From NCBI RefSeq assembly GCF_002807685.1, contig NZ_PEAX01000009.1, positions 1-34,391 of the forward strand: a DNA stretch of 34,391 bases. The letters are read 5' to 3'. The position numbers and the translations under genes were made by a program. The notes beneath the pieces are model-generated. The model had not been told where the DNA came from. It made no database searches and saw only the letters and a program-made list of their open reading frames with translations. The stretch is from Neoalteromonas flava (GTDB lineage Bacteria; Pseudomonadota; Gammaproteobacteria; Enterobacterales; Alteromonadaceae). This document shows, in pieces, positions 6,704 through 15,742 of this stretch (positions are counted from its first letter, which is position 1; every line of letters starts with the position of its first letter).

Positions 6704-7317
6704 TGTACCTGCCACCCAACATGCAAATGAATGATAAGGCGCGTATTGCGGCCTTTATCAACCGCTATAATTTTGCAGTATTGATGTCTTCTGACCTACA
6801 AGTCACCCATCTACCTTTGTTATTTCAGGAAAACGCGGATGGCCATGCAATCTTGCTTGGCCATATGGCAAAAGCTAATCGCCACTGGCAAGTGATGAAC
6901 GATCAACGTGTAACGGCGGTGTTTACCGGGCCTCACAGCTACATCAGTCCAACTTGGTATCAGTCTCAGCCCAACGCGCCGACATGGAATTACGCTGCTG
7001 TTCAATGCTGTGGCACATTCTCTCGGTTGGATGAGGACGCCACCCGCGATGCAGTGATGCAATTGGTCGCGCACCAAGAGCCAGAAATTAGTCAGGATCC
7101 ACCATATTGGCCTGAGGAATACATCCAGCGTTTAATTAAAGCCGTTGTCGGGTTTACTATTCAGGTAGATGACATTCAAGCAAAAGAAAAGTTAGGGCAG
7201 CATAAAACCCATGCCGACCAAACAGGTGTGTACACTGCTCTGCAGCATACGCCAAACCTTTCTGCGCAAAAGTTAGCTGCCTATATGCGAGAAGCGCAAA
7301 AAGGCATTGGTAAATAA
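6703..7317 (+). CDS. PaiB-like FMN-binding negative regulator / flavin protein, 204 aa
   Basis: The whole length matches the PaiB/FMN_bind_2 family: MYLPPNMQMND at the start, then THLPLLF, LLGHMAKANRHW, VFTGPHSYISPTWY, PTWNYAAV and the late KLGQHKTHADQTGV. These are the usual flavin-contact and family signature blocks. In Bacillus PaiB acts with the acetyltransferase PaiA in controlling degradative enzyme and sporulation genes; in proteobacteria the role is unclear. ATG 6703 overlaps the GNAT stop (TGATG), so the two are translationally coupled. A HTH is not evident, so 'transcriptional regulator' should be read as a family label. Confidence 0.92.
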   Translation: MYLPPNMQMNDKARIAAFINRYNFAVLMSSDLQVTHLPLLFQENADGHAILLGHMAKANRHWQVMNDQRVTAVFTGPHSYISPTWYQSQPNAPTWNYAAVQCCGTFSRLDEDATRDAVMQLVAHQEPEISQDPPYWPEEYIQRLIKAVVGFTIQVDDIQAKEKLGQHKTHADQTGVYTALQHTPNLSAQKLAAYMREAQKGIGK

Positions 7318-7337
7318 TCAAGAAAAGGAATCAAAAC

Positions 7338-7940
7338 GTGAAGATCTACGGTGATGCCCAATCAGGCAATTGTTATAAAGTGCAGCTCACCTGTGCCTTG
7401 TTAGGGCTTGAGTATTCCTGGCATGCCATTGATATTTTGGCGGGTGATACCGCATCAGCTGAATTTCTGGCCAGCAATCCCGTGGGCAAAATACCGTTAT
7501 TAGCGCTAGATGACGGGCGCTATTTATCTGAGTCTAATGCGATTATTAATTACCTCGCTCACGGCAGTGCTATGCTACCTAGCGAACCTTTTGCCTTGGC
7601 CAAAGTGCAGCAATGGCAGTTTTTTGAACAATACAGCCATGAACCCTATATCGCTGTAGCCCGCTTTATCGCCAAGTATTTGGGGATGCCAGAAGAAAGG
7701 CGTAGCGAGTTTGAGGCGAAACAAGCGGGCGGCCATAAAGCGTTGCAAGTGATGGAGCAGCAACTAAAACAAACGCCCTATCTGTGCGGCGAGAATGTAA
7801 CTACTGCAGATATCAGTTTGTATGCCTATACCCATGTTGCCGACGAAGGTGGTTTTTCACTGGTACAGTACCCAGCCATTCAAGCATGGATGGGTCGTAT
7901 TGCTGCGCTGCCTGCTTATCGCGCAATGCCAATCACGTAG
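7338..7940 (+). CDS. Glutathione S-transferase family protein, 200 aa
   Basis: The N-terminal thioredoxin-like domain (about 1-78) shows the GST pattern: SGNCYKVQLTCALLGLEY, the cis-proline segment NPVGKIPLL and the glutathione-binding LSESNAIINYL (E-S pair). The C-terminal all-helical domain (about 85-200) includes the N-capping motif region VTTADISLYAYTHVA. It would conjugate or reduce substrates with glutathione in the cytoplasm; substrate unknown. GTG 7338 is preceded by AAAGGAA (7324-7330). It sits 20 bases after the PaiB-like gene and could be cotranscribed. Confidence 0.93.
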   Translation: MKIYGDAQSGNCYKVQLTCALLGLEYSWHAIDILAGDTASAEFLASNPVGKIPLLALDDGRYLSESNAIINYLAHGSAMLPSEPFALAKVQQWQFFEQYSHEPYIAVARFIAKYLGMPEERRSEFEAKQAGGHKALQVMEQQLKQTPYLCGENVTTADISLYAYTHVADEGGFSLVQYPAIQAWMGRIAALPAYRAMPIT

Positions 7941-8028
7941 CGGGTGAAAGGAAAAATTCCATTGACTGTAAGCGCTGCCTCACGCAGGGTGTCGGTTACA
8001 TTAACGTTAAATTAGAAAAGGTCATTTT

Positions 8029-8472
8029 GTGCTAGGTTACCGGATCAGCACCACCCAAAGTGAATTTGATAACGAACTGATCTATCGTTTTATTTCTACC
8101 AGTTATTGGGCCGCAGGCATGCCGCGCGAGTTGCTCGAAAAGGCTATCGCCAATTCTTGGTGCTTTGCCGTATTTGATCAGGACAACCGACAAGTCGCCT
8201 TTGCCCGTTTGATCACTGATAAAGCCACCTTTGGCTATTTAGCGGATGTGTTTGTTATCGAAGACGCTCGGGGGCAAGGGATCAGCAAGTATTTGGTTGA
8301 GCACATTGTATCGTTACCCGAGGTCAAGGGCTTTCGCCGCTTATTACTGGCAACCTATGACGCCCACGGCTTGTATGCCCAATACGGCTTTAAGCCGATT
8401 GAAAAAGTCGAATCGCTGATGCAGATCTGGCAACCCGACATTTATCAATCCACTCAACCAGAGAAGGATTAG
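8029..8472 (+). CDS. GNAT-family N-acetyltransferase, 147 aa
   Basis: The acetyl-CoA motif is ADVFVIEDARGQGISKYLVEHIV (about residues 66-88, R-G-Q-G-I/x-S), followed by RRLLLATYDAHGLYAQYGFKPI, the usual last strands with Tyr and GF. The length is typical. The fold resembles single-domain GNATs annotated as aminoglycoside or protein N-acetyltransferases; the substrate is unknown. The start is GTG 8029 with AAAAGG (8016-8021). It is separated from the GST gene by 88 bases. Confidence 0.88.
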   Translation: MLGYRISTTQSEFDNELIYRFISTSYWAAGMPRELLEKAIANSWCFAVFDQDNRQVAFARLITDKATFGYLADVFVIEDARGQGISKYLVEHIVSLPEVKGFRRLLLATYDAHGLYAQYGFKPIEKVESLMQIWQPDIYQSTQPEKD

Positions 8473-8555
8473 ATCGCCTCGCGACTGCCATCGTCGAGAA
8501 AGCCGGTAAGATTAAGTAACACAGTAGAAAACTAAACAGATGAGAGCTGAACGAA

Positions 8556-9011
8556 ATGGAAATCCGCATTGATGATCTAAGTGGCGGCGAAGTGATTGAA
8601 TTGCTGCAAGAGCATTTGGCAGACATGTATGCCACATCACCTGCAGAAAGTGTGCATGCGTTGGACGTTGAAGGTTTAAAAGCCCCTGAGATCACATTTT
8701 TCAGTGCCTGGGATAACCATCAGTTAATGGGGTGTGCGGCAATTCGAGTGCTAAGCACCACCTCGGCAGAAATCAAATCGATGCGCACGGTCAAAGCGTA
8801 TCGACAGCAAGGCGTTGCCAATCGCTTACTTGAGCACCTTTTCTCATATGCTAAAGCGCAAGGCATAGAGCAGCTCAGCCTTGAAACCGGTACACAAAGT
8901 TATTTTGCTGCAGCTCGCAACCTGTATCACAAACTTGGATTTGTCGATTGTGGCCCATTTGGTGACTATCAATTAGATCCCAATAGCCACTTTATGACGT
9001 TGTCGCTATGA
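8556..9011 (+). CDS. GNAT-family N-acetyltransferase, YsnE-like, 151 aa
   Basis: The protein has the acetyl-CoA binding block IKSMRTVKAYRQQGVANRLL (about 75-94) and the diagnostic later pieces LSLETGTQSYFAAARNLYHKLGF and CGPFGDYQLDPNSHFMTL, which match the YsnE group of GNATs. In Bacillus YsnE has been linked to indole-3-acetate production, but this assignment does not transfer safely. ATG 8556 lies 83 bases after the previous GNAT stop. It converges on the diguanylate cyclase gene with only two bases between stops. Confidence 0.9.
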   Translation: MEIRIDDLSGGEVIELLQEHLADMYATSPAESVHALDVEGLKAPEITFFSAWDNHQLMGCAAIRVLSTTSAEIKSMRTVKAYRQQGVANRLLEHLFSYAKAQGIEQLSLETGTQSYFAAARNLYHKLGFVDCGPFGDYQLDPNSHFMTLSL

Positions 9012-9013
9012 CC

Positions 9014-10828
9014 CTACTCGGCCACTACTACACAGTTGCGACCACGCCGTTTGGCTTCGTACATGGCCTCGTCGGCGCGATGCAATAAATCATCGATATT
9101 AGCTGGCGGTATGGCGCAAGCAAGGCCAATACTGGTAGTTATCTTGACTTTGCCCTTACCTGAGGTGACATGAATATCTGCGGTTTTCTCTAATAGTCGC
9201 TGGGCTAGTAACATTGCGGCGTCACAGGGCTCTGTGATCAGCAATACAAACTCTTCACCACCAAAGCGGCCAAAAACATCGGTTTCGCGGATCAAGGTGT
9301 CGACCGTTAACGCAAACTGCTTGAGGACTTCATCACCCACTCCGTGCCCATGGGTATCGTTGATTTGCTTAAAGTGATCAAGATCCAACATCAACAAACA
9401 GCAGGTTTGATGTTGACGTACCGCCAACTCTAAACGCTGCTGCGCCAGCAATAAGAAACTGCGACGATTGCGCACTCCGGTCAATTCGTCGGTATTCGCC
9501 TGAATCTCAGCGCGAGTTTTAGCTCGCTCCAACTCTTTAGTACGCATCTGCACTTCATTTTCCAAGCGCTGTTTGGAGGCTTCCAAATGCTCTCGATACT
9601 GCACTTCTGCTTGCTGCTTATCACGTCGCAACTGGCGCACGAACAGACCCATGGCGAGCATTATAGTGATCATCTCGATGTACGAGGCTACTGGCGGCAG
9701 ATAATAGTTAAGCATGTTGTGTTCAACGTAACCCAGATCGCGCAGTGCTTGTATCACCAATCCCGCGACTAAAGTCGCCCACGCTAAGGTAAATATTCCA
9801 GCTTCGTTGGCCCCCTGCCGCCAACGCAGCATACCGACTACCAACATGACCGGATAAAGCGCCAACGCTAACGTGATCGTGATAATAGCCATGGCTTTGA
9901 TCTGGAAAATGGCAGCAATTAAAAGTAAGCAAGCATTCACTATCATTAAAATTAAGATGTAGTCGGCTTTGGGTAAAAACTTGCGGGTGCGCAGAAACGC
10001 ACGAGCGAATATCAAGCCACACACAATAGTCACTGCACCACTGATCGACATCAGGCTCCAATGAAAATTATCGGTAATGATGTGTTGATGGGTAAGTCCT
10101 AAAATTGTCGCCCAGCAGGTAATTTTTGACAGCGAGTACAGTGCATATAAAAAGAAAATTTTACGACCCGCGGCAAATCCAGCAACCACTGAAAACAGCG
10201 CCATTAAGAAAAAACCGCCGAATAAGAACATCAGCAAGCCCGATTCTCTAACATGGGATTCAGCCAATGCTTTGGGTGACCAGATCCGCATACTTGGATA
10301 GGTATAGCCGGCCTCTGTCGCACCGAAGCGAACCAATAAAGTCACACTGTTATTAGCTTGCACCTCAACCGGCACAACAAAACGATTATGTGTCACTGGG
10401 CGCGCCGAAAATGGTTTGTTCAAGGCGAGACGCTGAAATAACTGCACATCCAGAGATTTGAGATCAACCTGATAGGCGTCAATCTCAATGACCTGATGAT
10501 CAACGTACTCCAAATACAGCATCAGATTTTGAGGCGTGGTATTTTGCAGGGTAAATACAGACCAGGTGTCACCGCGCACCAATCCGGTAGAACCTTGACT
10601 GGATAACGAAGTGAATTGGCCTGCTTGCAATTCGCGTAAGATATCAATCGCAGTATGACTATGCTCCGGGTCAAAATAGATGTGCGCAGCCCCTGTGCGT
10701 TGGGTGCCATCTTCATGTGCGCTCACTACGATGGTTTCTACTGCGTGTGCACTAGCTATCGCACACCAACATAACAGCACTACCACAAGTGAAATTAAAC
10801 GTTGACCACTACACACTGACTTTTTCAC
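9014..10828 (-). CDS. 7TMR-DISM diguanylate cyclase
   Basis: Residue numbers refer to the longer 607-aa frame. A signal peptide (about 1-33) is followed by a periplasmic 7TMR-DISM extracellular domain (about 40-180), seven membrane segments (about 205-400), a coiled coil (about 405-450) and a GGDEF domain. The catalytic loop is GGEEF (about 526-530), with an intact product-inhibition site RETD five residues upstream. It should make cyclic di-GMP in response to a periplasmic, possibly carbohydrate-like, ligand. I chose GTG 10828 because it puts two lysines before the signal core; TTG 10837 is an alternative with no clear ribosome site. No EAL domain is present. Confidence 0.93.
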   Translation of the reverse strand: MKKSVCSGQRLISLVVVLLCWCAIASAHAVETIVVSAHEDGTQRTGAAHIYFDPEHSHTAIDILRELQAGQFTSLSSQGSTGLVRGDTWSVFTLQNTTPQNLMLYLEYVDHQVIEIDAYQVDLKSLDVQLFQRLALNKPFSARPVTHNRFVVPVEVQANNSVTLLVRFGATEAGYTYPSMRIWSPKALAESHVRESGLLMFLFGGFFLMALFSVVAGFAAGRKIFFLYALYSLSKITCWATILGLTHQHIITDNFHWSLMSISGAVTIVCGLIFARAFLRTRKFLPKADYILILMIVNACLLLIAAIFQIKAMAIITITLALALYPVMLVVGMLRWRQGANEAGIFTLAWATLVAGLVIQALRDLGYVEHNMLNYYLPPVASYIEMITIMLAMGLFVRQLRRDKQQAEVQYREHLEASKQRLENEVQMRTKELERAKTRAEIQANTDELTGVRNRRSFLLLAQQRLELAVRQHQTCCLLMLDLDHFKQINDTHGHGVGDEVLKQFALTVDTLIRETDVFGRFGGEEFVLLITEPCDAAMLLAQRLLEKTADIHVTSGKGKVKITTSIGLACAIPPANIDDLLHRADEAMYEAKRRGRNCVVVAE

Positions 10829-11054
10829 CCTACCCAAACGCTATGCCGAACGACCGACTACTACTAATTATGCCGCGTGAGTATATAGAAGCACGATACC
10901 GATAGCCACCATGACTGCAGGGGTTTTCAAGCATCTTGAAGACTCTACAACCGGTTTGAAAGAGAGATAATAACGCAGGGTATTGTTTCGTCGATGAATT
11001 TCACCTAAAGTGAAACTGTCGCAATATTCTGACACGGCTGAGGAATTTTCACAC

Positions 11055-11387
11055 ATGGATATCAAAGGGTATATTGATTATTTCGCTGAAATATCGCATT
11101 TACCGCGCAATGAACAATTTACCTATTTAGAACGCGCTCGCGACAAAATAAATCAGCGCTGGCCAATCCCTTACTTTTTCGCCCTAGCGGTGCTGATCCG
11201 TGCACTGGTGTTGGGTGCCACCTACGCCCTCACCGCTCTGGTTTTGCACTGGCCACTTTGGGCTATCGTGATCACGATGATTTTTGCGTTGTTATTTGCT
11301 CGCCTCATCGAAAATGAAATTACTTGCCACCAAGTTCGCCAGCAACTTAAGAAAATTGTGAGTACTCACTTACCACCTAATCCTTAG
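11055..11387 (+). CDS. Small two-segment membrane protein, 110 aa
   Basis: An N-terminal soluble helix-rich part (about 1-40) precedes two adjacent hydrophobic segments (about 41-64 and 66-84) and a charged tail. No family recognised. I chose ATG 11055 because GAGGAA (11040-11045) lies nine bases upstream; a GTG at 11010 in the same frame has no such signal. Its last 11 bases overlap the end of the convergent exonuclease gene. Confidence 0.72.
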   Translation: MDIKGYIDYFAEISHLPRNEQFTYLERARDKINQRWPIPYFFALAVLIRALVLGATYALTALVLHWPLWAIVITMIFALLFARLIENEITCHQVRQQLKKIVSTHLPPNP

Positions 11388-12066
11388 GCTTGCCTAGGCT
11401 AATACTATTAACTCCAGCAGTATGCTGAATATCTGCCAAGGTTAAATGCGCCTTGGGATCAAGTTGCGATTGCTGCGCAAACCATAAGGTTAAAGTGGCT
11501 AGGGCATCATCCAATGCGTTGTGTGCAGGCGCAGCGGGTAAATTCAATCGATCACGGCAAACTGCCAAAGTGGCGCTATTCGGTGGTAATACGCTGTGTT
11601 GTTTTTGTAATGAATAAATCGCCAATTTCAGCGTGTCGAGCGTAACGATGGTCGGTACATGTAAACCCAAATTAGTCGCTACGGTGCTCAGTACGCCAAC
11701 ATCTAAATTTGCGTTGTGAAATACCCAAACGTGACTATCAACATAGCTCTGTAAGCGCTCAACCACCGCCTTAACCGGCGCCCCTTGACGAATTTGCTCG
11801 TCTGTTAAGCCATGGATCACCGGGCTCTGTTGTAAATCATCCTTGGTTCGGACCACTTGGTAAAAGCAGCTTGCTAGATCGACACAGTAATTACGGCCTT
11901 CTACCCAGCCGATGGATAACACTTTAGCGCTATTGGGATCTAGTGAGGTTAGCTCAAGATCAATCGCCAAAAAGGGGATATCGACCAATTTCTTAGCGGC
12001 AAAAGTGGCCGGCAGCGCTTGGCGGTGATGGCTTCCCAAGCCTTTAAACCAATTGAGTAACCCCAC
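11377..12066 (-). CDS. DnaQ-like 3'-5' exonuclease, 229 aa
   Basis: The DEDDh nuclease signature is complete: D36 and E38 in AIDLELT, D122 in VFHNANLDVG, H182 and D187 in AHNALDDAL. The family trims 3' ends of DNA or RNA. It lacks the C-terminal polymerase-binding extension expected for a true DNA polymerase III epsilon subunit and is best called an epsilon-like exonuclease. It starts three bases after the cNMP/CBS/DUF294 gene, so the two are an operon. This pair commonly sits beside the DUF4212/ActP genes in marine gammaproteobacteria, to my knowledge. Confidence 0.92.
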   Translation of the reverse strand: MGLLNWFKGLGSHHRQALPATFAAKKLVDIPFLAIDLELTSLDPNSAKVLSIGWVEGRNYCVDLASCFYQVVRTKDDLQQSPVIHGLTDEQIRQGAPVKAVVERLQSYVDSHVWVFHNANLDVGVLSTVATNLGLHVPTIVTLDTLKLAIYSLQKQHSVLPPNSATLAVCRDRLNLPAAPAHNALDDALATLTLWFAQQSQLDPKAHLTLADIQHTAGVNSISLGKPKD

Positions 12067-12069
12067 GCG

Positions 12070-13902
12070 CTACCCCACGCCCCCAGAGAACTTCATAACT
12101 GCCGCTTGTTGCGCGCGACCAATGGCTTTGAAAGCGGCTTTAAGCTGATGTTTTTCAATCGATGAAAGTTCGCTGACGGCAACACAGTTATCTGTGACTT
12201 TTTGCGTCAATTGGTGGCGCCAGCGTAAGCGATTTAGGAACAGCCAAATGTCGCGCAGATTATCAGCATCGCGTGAAGACAGTCCTGAGGTGCTGGGTAA
12301 ATTAGCTAATCGCCCCAGCGTTGCAGGCATTTTAAGACCGCTTTCCAACGCATATAAACGCACTAGGTTATTAATAATTGCTACGGCGTTTTTCTTCAAA
12401 TCAATACTGTCTTTTACATCGCGCCCTTTCTCATAAACAAACTTTTGAAACATCGATAAGGGCACGTTGATCTCGTTCGTATGCCGCGCTAACGCAGCGA
12501 GAAACATTTTGTTCTGAAGCAGTGGTGCGCGCTCAGCTTGTAGTTGTTTGAATAGTTCAACATCACCGGCAGCCGCGCGTGCATCTAAGAAAATGTTAAA
12601 ATGCATGATAGCGTCTGGGGTGGGTTGCTTAACCCAGCTGCGCGCTTCATCCAACGCAGCGTTTAACGACAAGCGAAGTTCTGGATTAGAGGCCATGATA
12701 TTGCCTGGACAAAGTTTGATCCCGCACTTATTCAGGCCCTGACACACGTAATCGGCAAGCTCGGCAAAATAGTGCTCTTCTGCCGTGGTGGGCGTGCGCT
12801 CAAGCAATAAGGCGTTGTCTTGATCGGAGCCTAGGGTTTGGTCCTCGCGTGCTTGGGAGCCATATACCACCCAGCAATAGGCCATTGGCGCCGGCCCCGC
12901 GTTGTGCTGATAGAAGGTAATCAACTTGCGCGTCATAATATCGGTGGCTTGCGACAACACTTTGCCCGCGATATCAAAATCACCGGCACGTTTGGCGTGG
13001 GTTGAGAAATAGTGCGGAATTTGCCAACTCGCCCGAATTAAGTCATACAGGTTTTGCGCTTTGGATAGCTCACCGATCACAAATAGTACATTGCCCCGTT
13101 GATGGCGCACGATGTCACTGGCCGTGATCATGCCCACCGGTTGATAACTGAAACGGTCGATCACTGGGAGGTGATGAATGTTACGTTCGGTCATCAATGA
13201 CAAAGCATCAAACAAGGTCCGATTTTGGGTGATTTTAGCCGGCTGTGGGGTCATCACTTCGGCCACCGATAAGGCGTAATCGGTACCCCGTGCTACCACA
13301 CGATTGCGCAAATCGCGATCGGTAAGAATGCCGACGAGATTGGCGTCTTGGGTGATCAATAGCGATGATACATTTTGCTCTGCCATCAAGGCAGCAGCCT
13401 GACCGATGGACTGCCCAACATCCGCGACTACCGGTGCCTTACTGATAACCTCAGATAATGGCTTGTATAGCCACATACTGTTTGAGTCAGTCACCGCACT
13501 GTTTTGCAGTGCATCAGTATTGGCGCTATTAAAAAAGTTGGCCACTGTAGCGTTTTCTAAGACTTGCAATACGGCGTCGCGTTGGAAGCAAAATATCAAC
13601 CCTGGCATATCCACACTCAGGGTAATGGGATATTCAATATTATCGAGGATGCCGCTGATCCCAAAATAGTCGCCATCGCTGAGGTGACGGGTTGGGCCAT
13701 CAGAATCTTTGACCGAAAATTGCCCGGCTTGGATCAAATACAAACAGTGCGGATCCGACTGCAACAACTGCTGTTTATTATCTTCAGTAACATAGATCAG
13801 CTTGGCTTTGTGCACCAAACGTTGAATATCACGCTCGCCTAGCTGGTCAAATGGCGCCGATGTGCGCAGAAAATCGCTGATCTGTTGTGGCACTGTGCTC
13901 AC
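12070..13902 (-). CDS. cNMP-binding / CBS-pair / DUF294 nucleotidyltransferase-like protein, 610 aa
   Basis: Domains in order: cyclic-nucleotide-binding-like (about 20-120), a tandem CBS pair (about 155-275, with VSSLLITQDANLVGILTDRDL and IHHLPVI), then a DUF294 nucleotidyltransferase core (VVYGSQARED then GSDQDN, about 358-363) and a DUF294 C-terminal helical part. The GS...D-x-D pattern resembles GlnD's nucleotidyltransferase, so a signal-transducing transferase is plausible; the target is unknown. GTG 13902 is chosen because AAGGAG lies six bases upstream; a TTG at 13920 is upstream of that site. Its position suggests control of acetate transport or use. Confidence 0.93.
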   Translation of the reverse strand: MSTVPQQISDFLRTSAPFDQLGERDIQRLVHKAKLIYVTEDNKQQLLQSDPHCLYLIQAGQFSVKDSDGPTRHLSDGDYFGISGILDNIEYPITLSVDMPGLIFCFQRDAVLQVLENATVANFFNSANTDALQNSAVTDSNSMWLYKPLSEVISKAPVVADVGQSIGQAAALMAEQNVSSLLITQDANLVGILTDRDLRNRVVARGTDYALSVAEVMTPQPAKITQNRTLFDALSLMTERNIHHLPVIDRFSYQPVGMITASDIVRHQRGNVLFVIGELSKAQNLYDLIRASWQIPHYFSTHAKRAGDFDIAGKVLSQATDIMTRKLITFYQHNAGPAPMAYCWVVYGSQAREDQTLGSDQDNALLLERTPTTAEEHYFAELADYVCQGLNKCGIKLCPGNIMASNPELRLSLNAALDEARSWVKQPTPDAIMHFNIFLDARAAAGDVELFKQLQAERAPLLQNKMFLAALARHTNEINVPLSMFQKFVYEKGRDVKDSIDLKKNAVAIINNLVRLYALESGLKMPATLGRLANLPSTSGLSSRDADNLRDIWLFLNRLRWRHQLTQKVTDNCVAVSELSSIEKHQLKAAFKAIGRAQQAAVMKFSGGVG

Positions 13903-13977
13903 GGCTTTCTCCTTACGCAACTGTCACCCATGGTAAAAAGTATACGCGGGTTACAGTCGCAAACACTGGGTTAGATC

Positions 13978-14010
13978 AAAAAAAGGCCCGACAAAGTCGC
14001 CGAGCCTTTT
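13978..14010 (-). terminator. Rho-independent terminator after the symporter gene
   Basis: On the minus strand a hairpin (AAAAGGC/GCCTTTT with inner CGAC/GTCG) is followed by TTTTTT. It lies 22 bases past the actP-like stop and separates it from the DUF294 gene. Confidence 0.8.
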
Positions 14011-14031
14011 GCCTTAATCAATGGCTAACCA

Positions 14032-15738
14032 TTAGTGCGCCGTTGCTTCACCAGCTCCTTTCGGGAAGCGGATACTCTCAACTAACTCTTGGATTTCCTG
14101 TGGTGCTTCATCAGTCATCTTAAAGACCGCATAAGCCACCACAAAGTTTACTGCCATTCCAACGGTACCAATTCCTTCAGGTGAGATACCGAACCACCAG
14201 TTGGCAGGTACGTTGGCCGCTGGATTCACAAACTTAAAGTAGATGATGTACGCCGCGGTGAATGCGATACCCGCAATCATGCCCGACACTGCGCCTTTAT
14301 CATTCATACGCTTGCTAAAGATACCCATAATGATCGCAGGGAAGAAGCTGGATGCTGCCAGACCAAAGGCAAAGGCCACTACCTGCGCCACGAATCCGGG
14401 CGGATTAATACCAAAGTAGCCAGCAATCCCGATTGCCACTGCCGCCGCCACCCGGGCGTAAAACAGCTCCGCTTTATCACTGATATCTGGTGCAAAGTTG
14501 CGTTTTAACAAGTCGTGTGACACCGATGTGGAGATAACCAACAGCAATCCGGCCGACGTTGATAACGCAGCAGCAACCCCGCCCGCAGCCACTAAAGCAA
14601 TGACCCACGCTGGCAAGTTGGCAATTTCAGGGTTCGCTAATACCATGATATCGCGATCCACTTTCATCTCATTGCGCTCATCACCTGAGTAGAACATTTT
14701 GCCGTCACCGTTTTTATCTTCAAAGCCGATCAGCCCGGTTTGCTCCCAGTTTTTGATCCAGCTTGGCGCTTCAGCATAACTGGTGCCCGTGCCTTGTGGA
14801 CCATTGATGGTTTCAATCATGTTAACCCGAGCAAAAGCGGCTAATGAAGGTGCTGTGGTGTACAAAATAGCGATAAATGCTAACGCCCAACCTGCACTCT
14901 TACGCGCATCACGAACCTTAGGCACAGTGAAGAAGCGCACGATAACGTGAGGTAAACCGGCGGTTCCTACCATCAAGGCAAAGGTAATAAAGAAGACGTC
15001 GATCGTGCTCTTAGTACCCGAGGTGTATTCATTAAAGCCAAGCTCGGTCGACAGCCCATCTAGCTTATCGAGCAAGTACACCCCGGACCCGTCAGCCAGC
15101 GTTGCGCCAAAGCCCGTTTGCGGCAGGATATGACCTGTGACCATCATTGAGATGAAAACTGCTGGTACGATATAGGCGAAAATAAGTACGCAGTATTGCG
15201 CCACTTGGGTGTAGGTGATCCCCTTCATACCGCCTAGCACGGTATAGAAGAATACGATTGCCATCCCGATAACCACACCGGTCACGATATCCACTTCAAG
15301 GAAACGACTGAATACCACGCCAACCCCGCGCATTTGCCCAGCAACGTAGGTAAAGCACACAAAGATGGCACAAAATACTGCAACAGTGCGCGCCGTTTGC
15401 GAGTAGTAACGATCACCGATAAAGTCAGGCACCGTAAACTTACCAAATTTACGCAAATACGGTGCAAGGCATAGTGCTAGTAATACGTAGCCGCCGGTCC
15501 AGCCCATCAAATATACTGCACCGTCATAGCCCATAAACGAGATCAAACCCGCCATGGAAATAAAGGATGCCGCAGACATCCAATCGGCAGCCGTGGCCAT
15601 ACCGTTCATTACCGGTGGTACACCACCACCCGCAACATAAAAGTCGTTAGTTGATCCCGCTCGAGCCCAAATAGCAATTGCAATGTATAACGCAAACGAG
15701 CCGCCTACGATTAAAAATGTGAGAGTTTGAACATCCAT
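14032..15738 (-). CDS. Sodium:solute symporter, VC_2705 family (acetate permease ActP-like)
   Basis: A sodium:solute symporter (SSS) of about 568 aa with about 13 membrane segments. Segment signatures include FYVAGGGVPPVMNGMATAAD, LGGMKGITYTQ, VGTAGLPHVIVRFFTV and AAALSTSAGLLLVISTSVSH. It fits the VC_2705 group, whose members pair with a DUF4212 small subunit, and is closest in pattern to acetate/cation symporter ActP. Substrate by context is acetate or a similar short carboxylate, which is inferred. A loop around residues 338-352 holds DKNGDG, which looks like a calcium-binding EF-hand loop. ATG 15738 is preferred, with AGGAG eight bases upstream; GTG 15741 is possible. It starts four bases after the DUF4212 stop. 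Confidence 0.93.
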   Translation of the reverse strand: MDVQTLTFLIVGGSFALYIAIAIWARAGSTNDFYVAGGGVPPVMNGMATAADWMSAASFISMAGLISFMGYDGAVYLMGWTGGYVLLALCLAPYLRKFGKFTVPDFIGDRYYSQTARTVAVFCAIFVCFTYVAGQMRGVGVVFSRFLEVDIVTGVVIGMAIVFFYTVLGGMKGITYTQVAQYCVLIFAYIVPAVFISMMVTGHILPQTGFGATLADGSGVYLLDKLDGLSTELGFNEYTSGTKSTIDVFFITFALMVGTAGLPHVIVRFFTVPKVRDARKSAGWALAFIAILYTTAPSLAAFARVNMIETINGPQGTGTSYAEAPSWIKNWEQTGLIGFEDKNGDGKMFYSGDERNEMKVDRDIMVLANPEIANLPAWVIALVAAGGVAAALSTSAGLLLVISTSVSHDLLKRNFAPDISDKAELFYARVAAAVAIGIAGYFGINPPGFVAQVVAFAFGLAASSFFPAIIMGIFSKRMNDKGAVSGMIAGIAFTAAYIIYFKFVNPAANVPANWWFGISPEGIGTVGMAVNFVVAYAVFKMTDEAPQEIQELVESIRFPKGAGEATAH

Positions 15739-15742
15739 CACC

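Noticed and set aside
8470-8520. Short frame after the second GNAT that reads like a protein C-terminus
   Set aside because: Only about 18 codons and it overlaps the GNAT in another frame; too short to claim a pseudogene remnant.
10838-11054. Possible promoter or small RNA in the gap between divergent genes
   Set aside because: No consistent promoter hexamers or hairpin with U-run were seen.
14009-14123. Plus-strand ORF across the terminator and symporter end
   Set aside because: It overlaps a clear terminator and is the complement of the symporter C-terminus.
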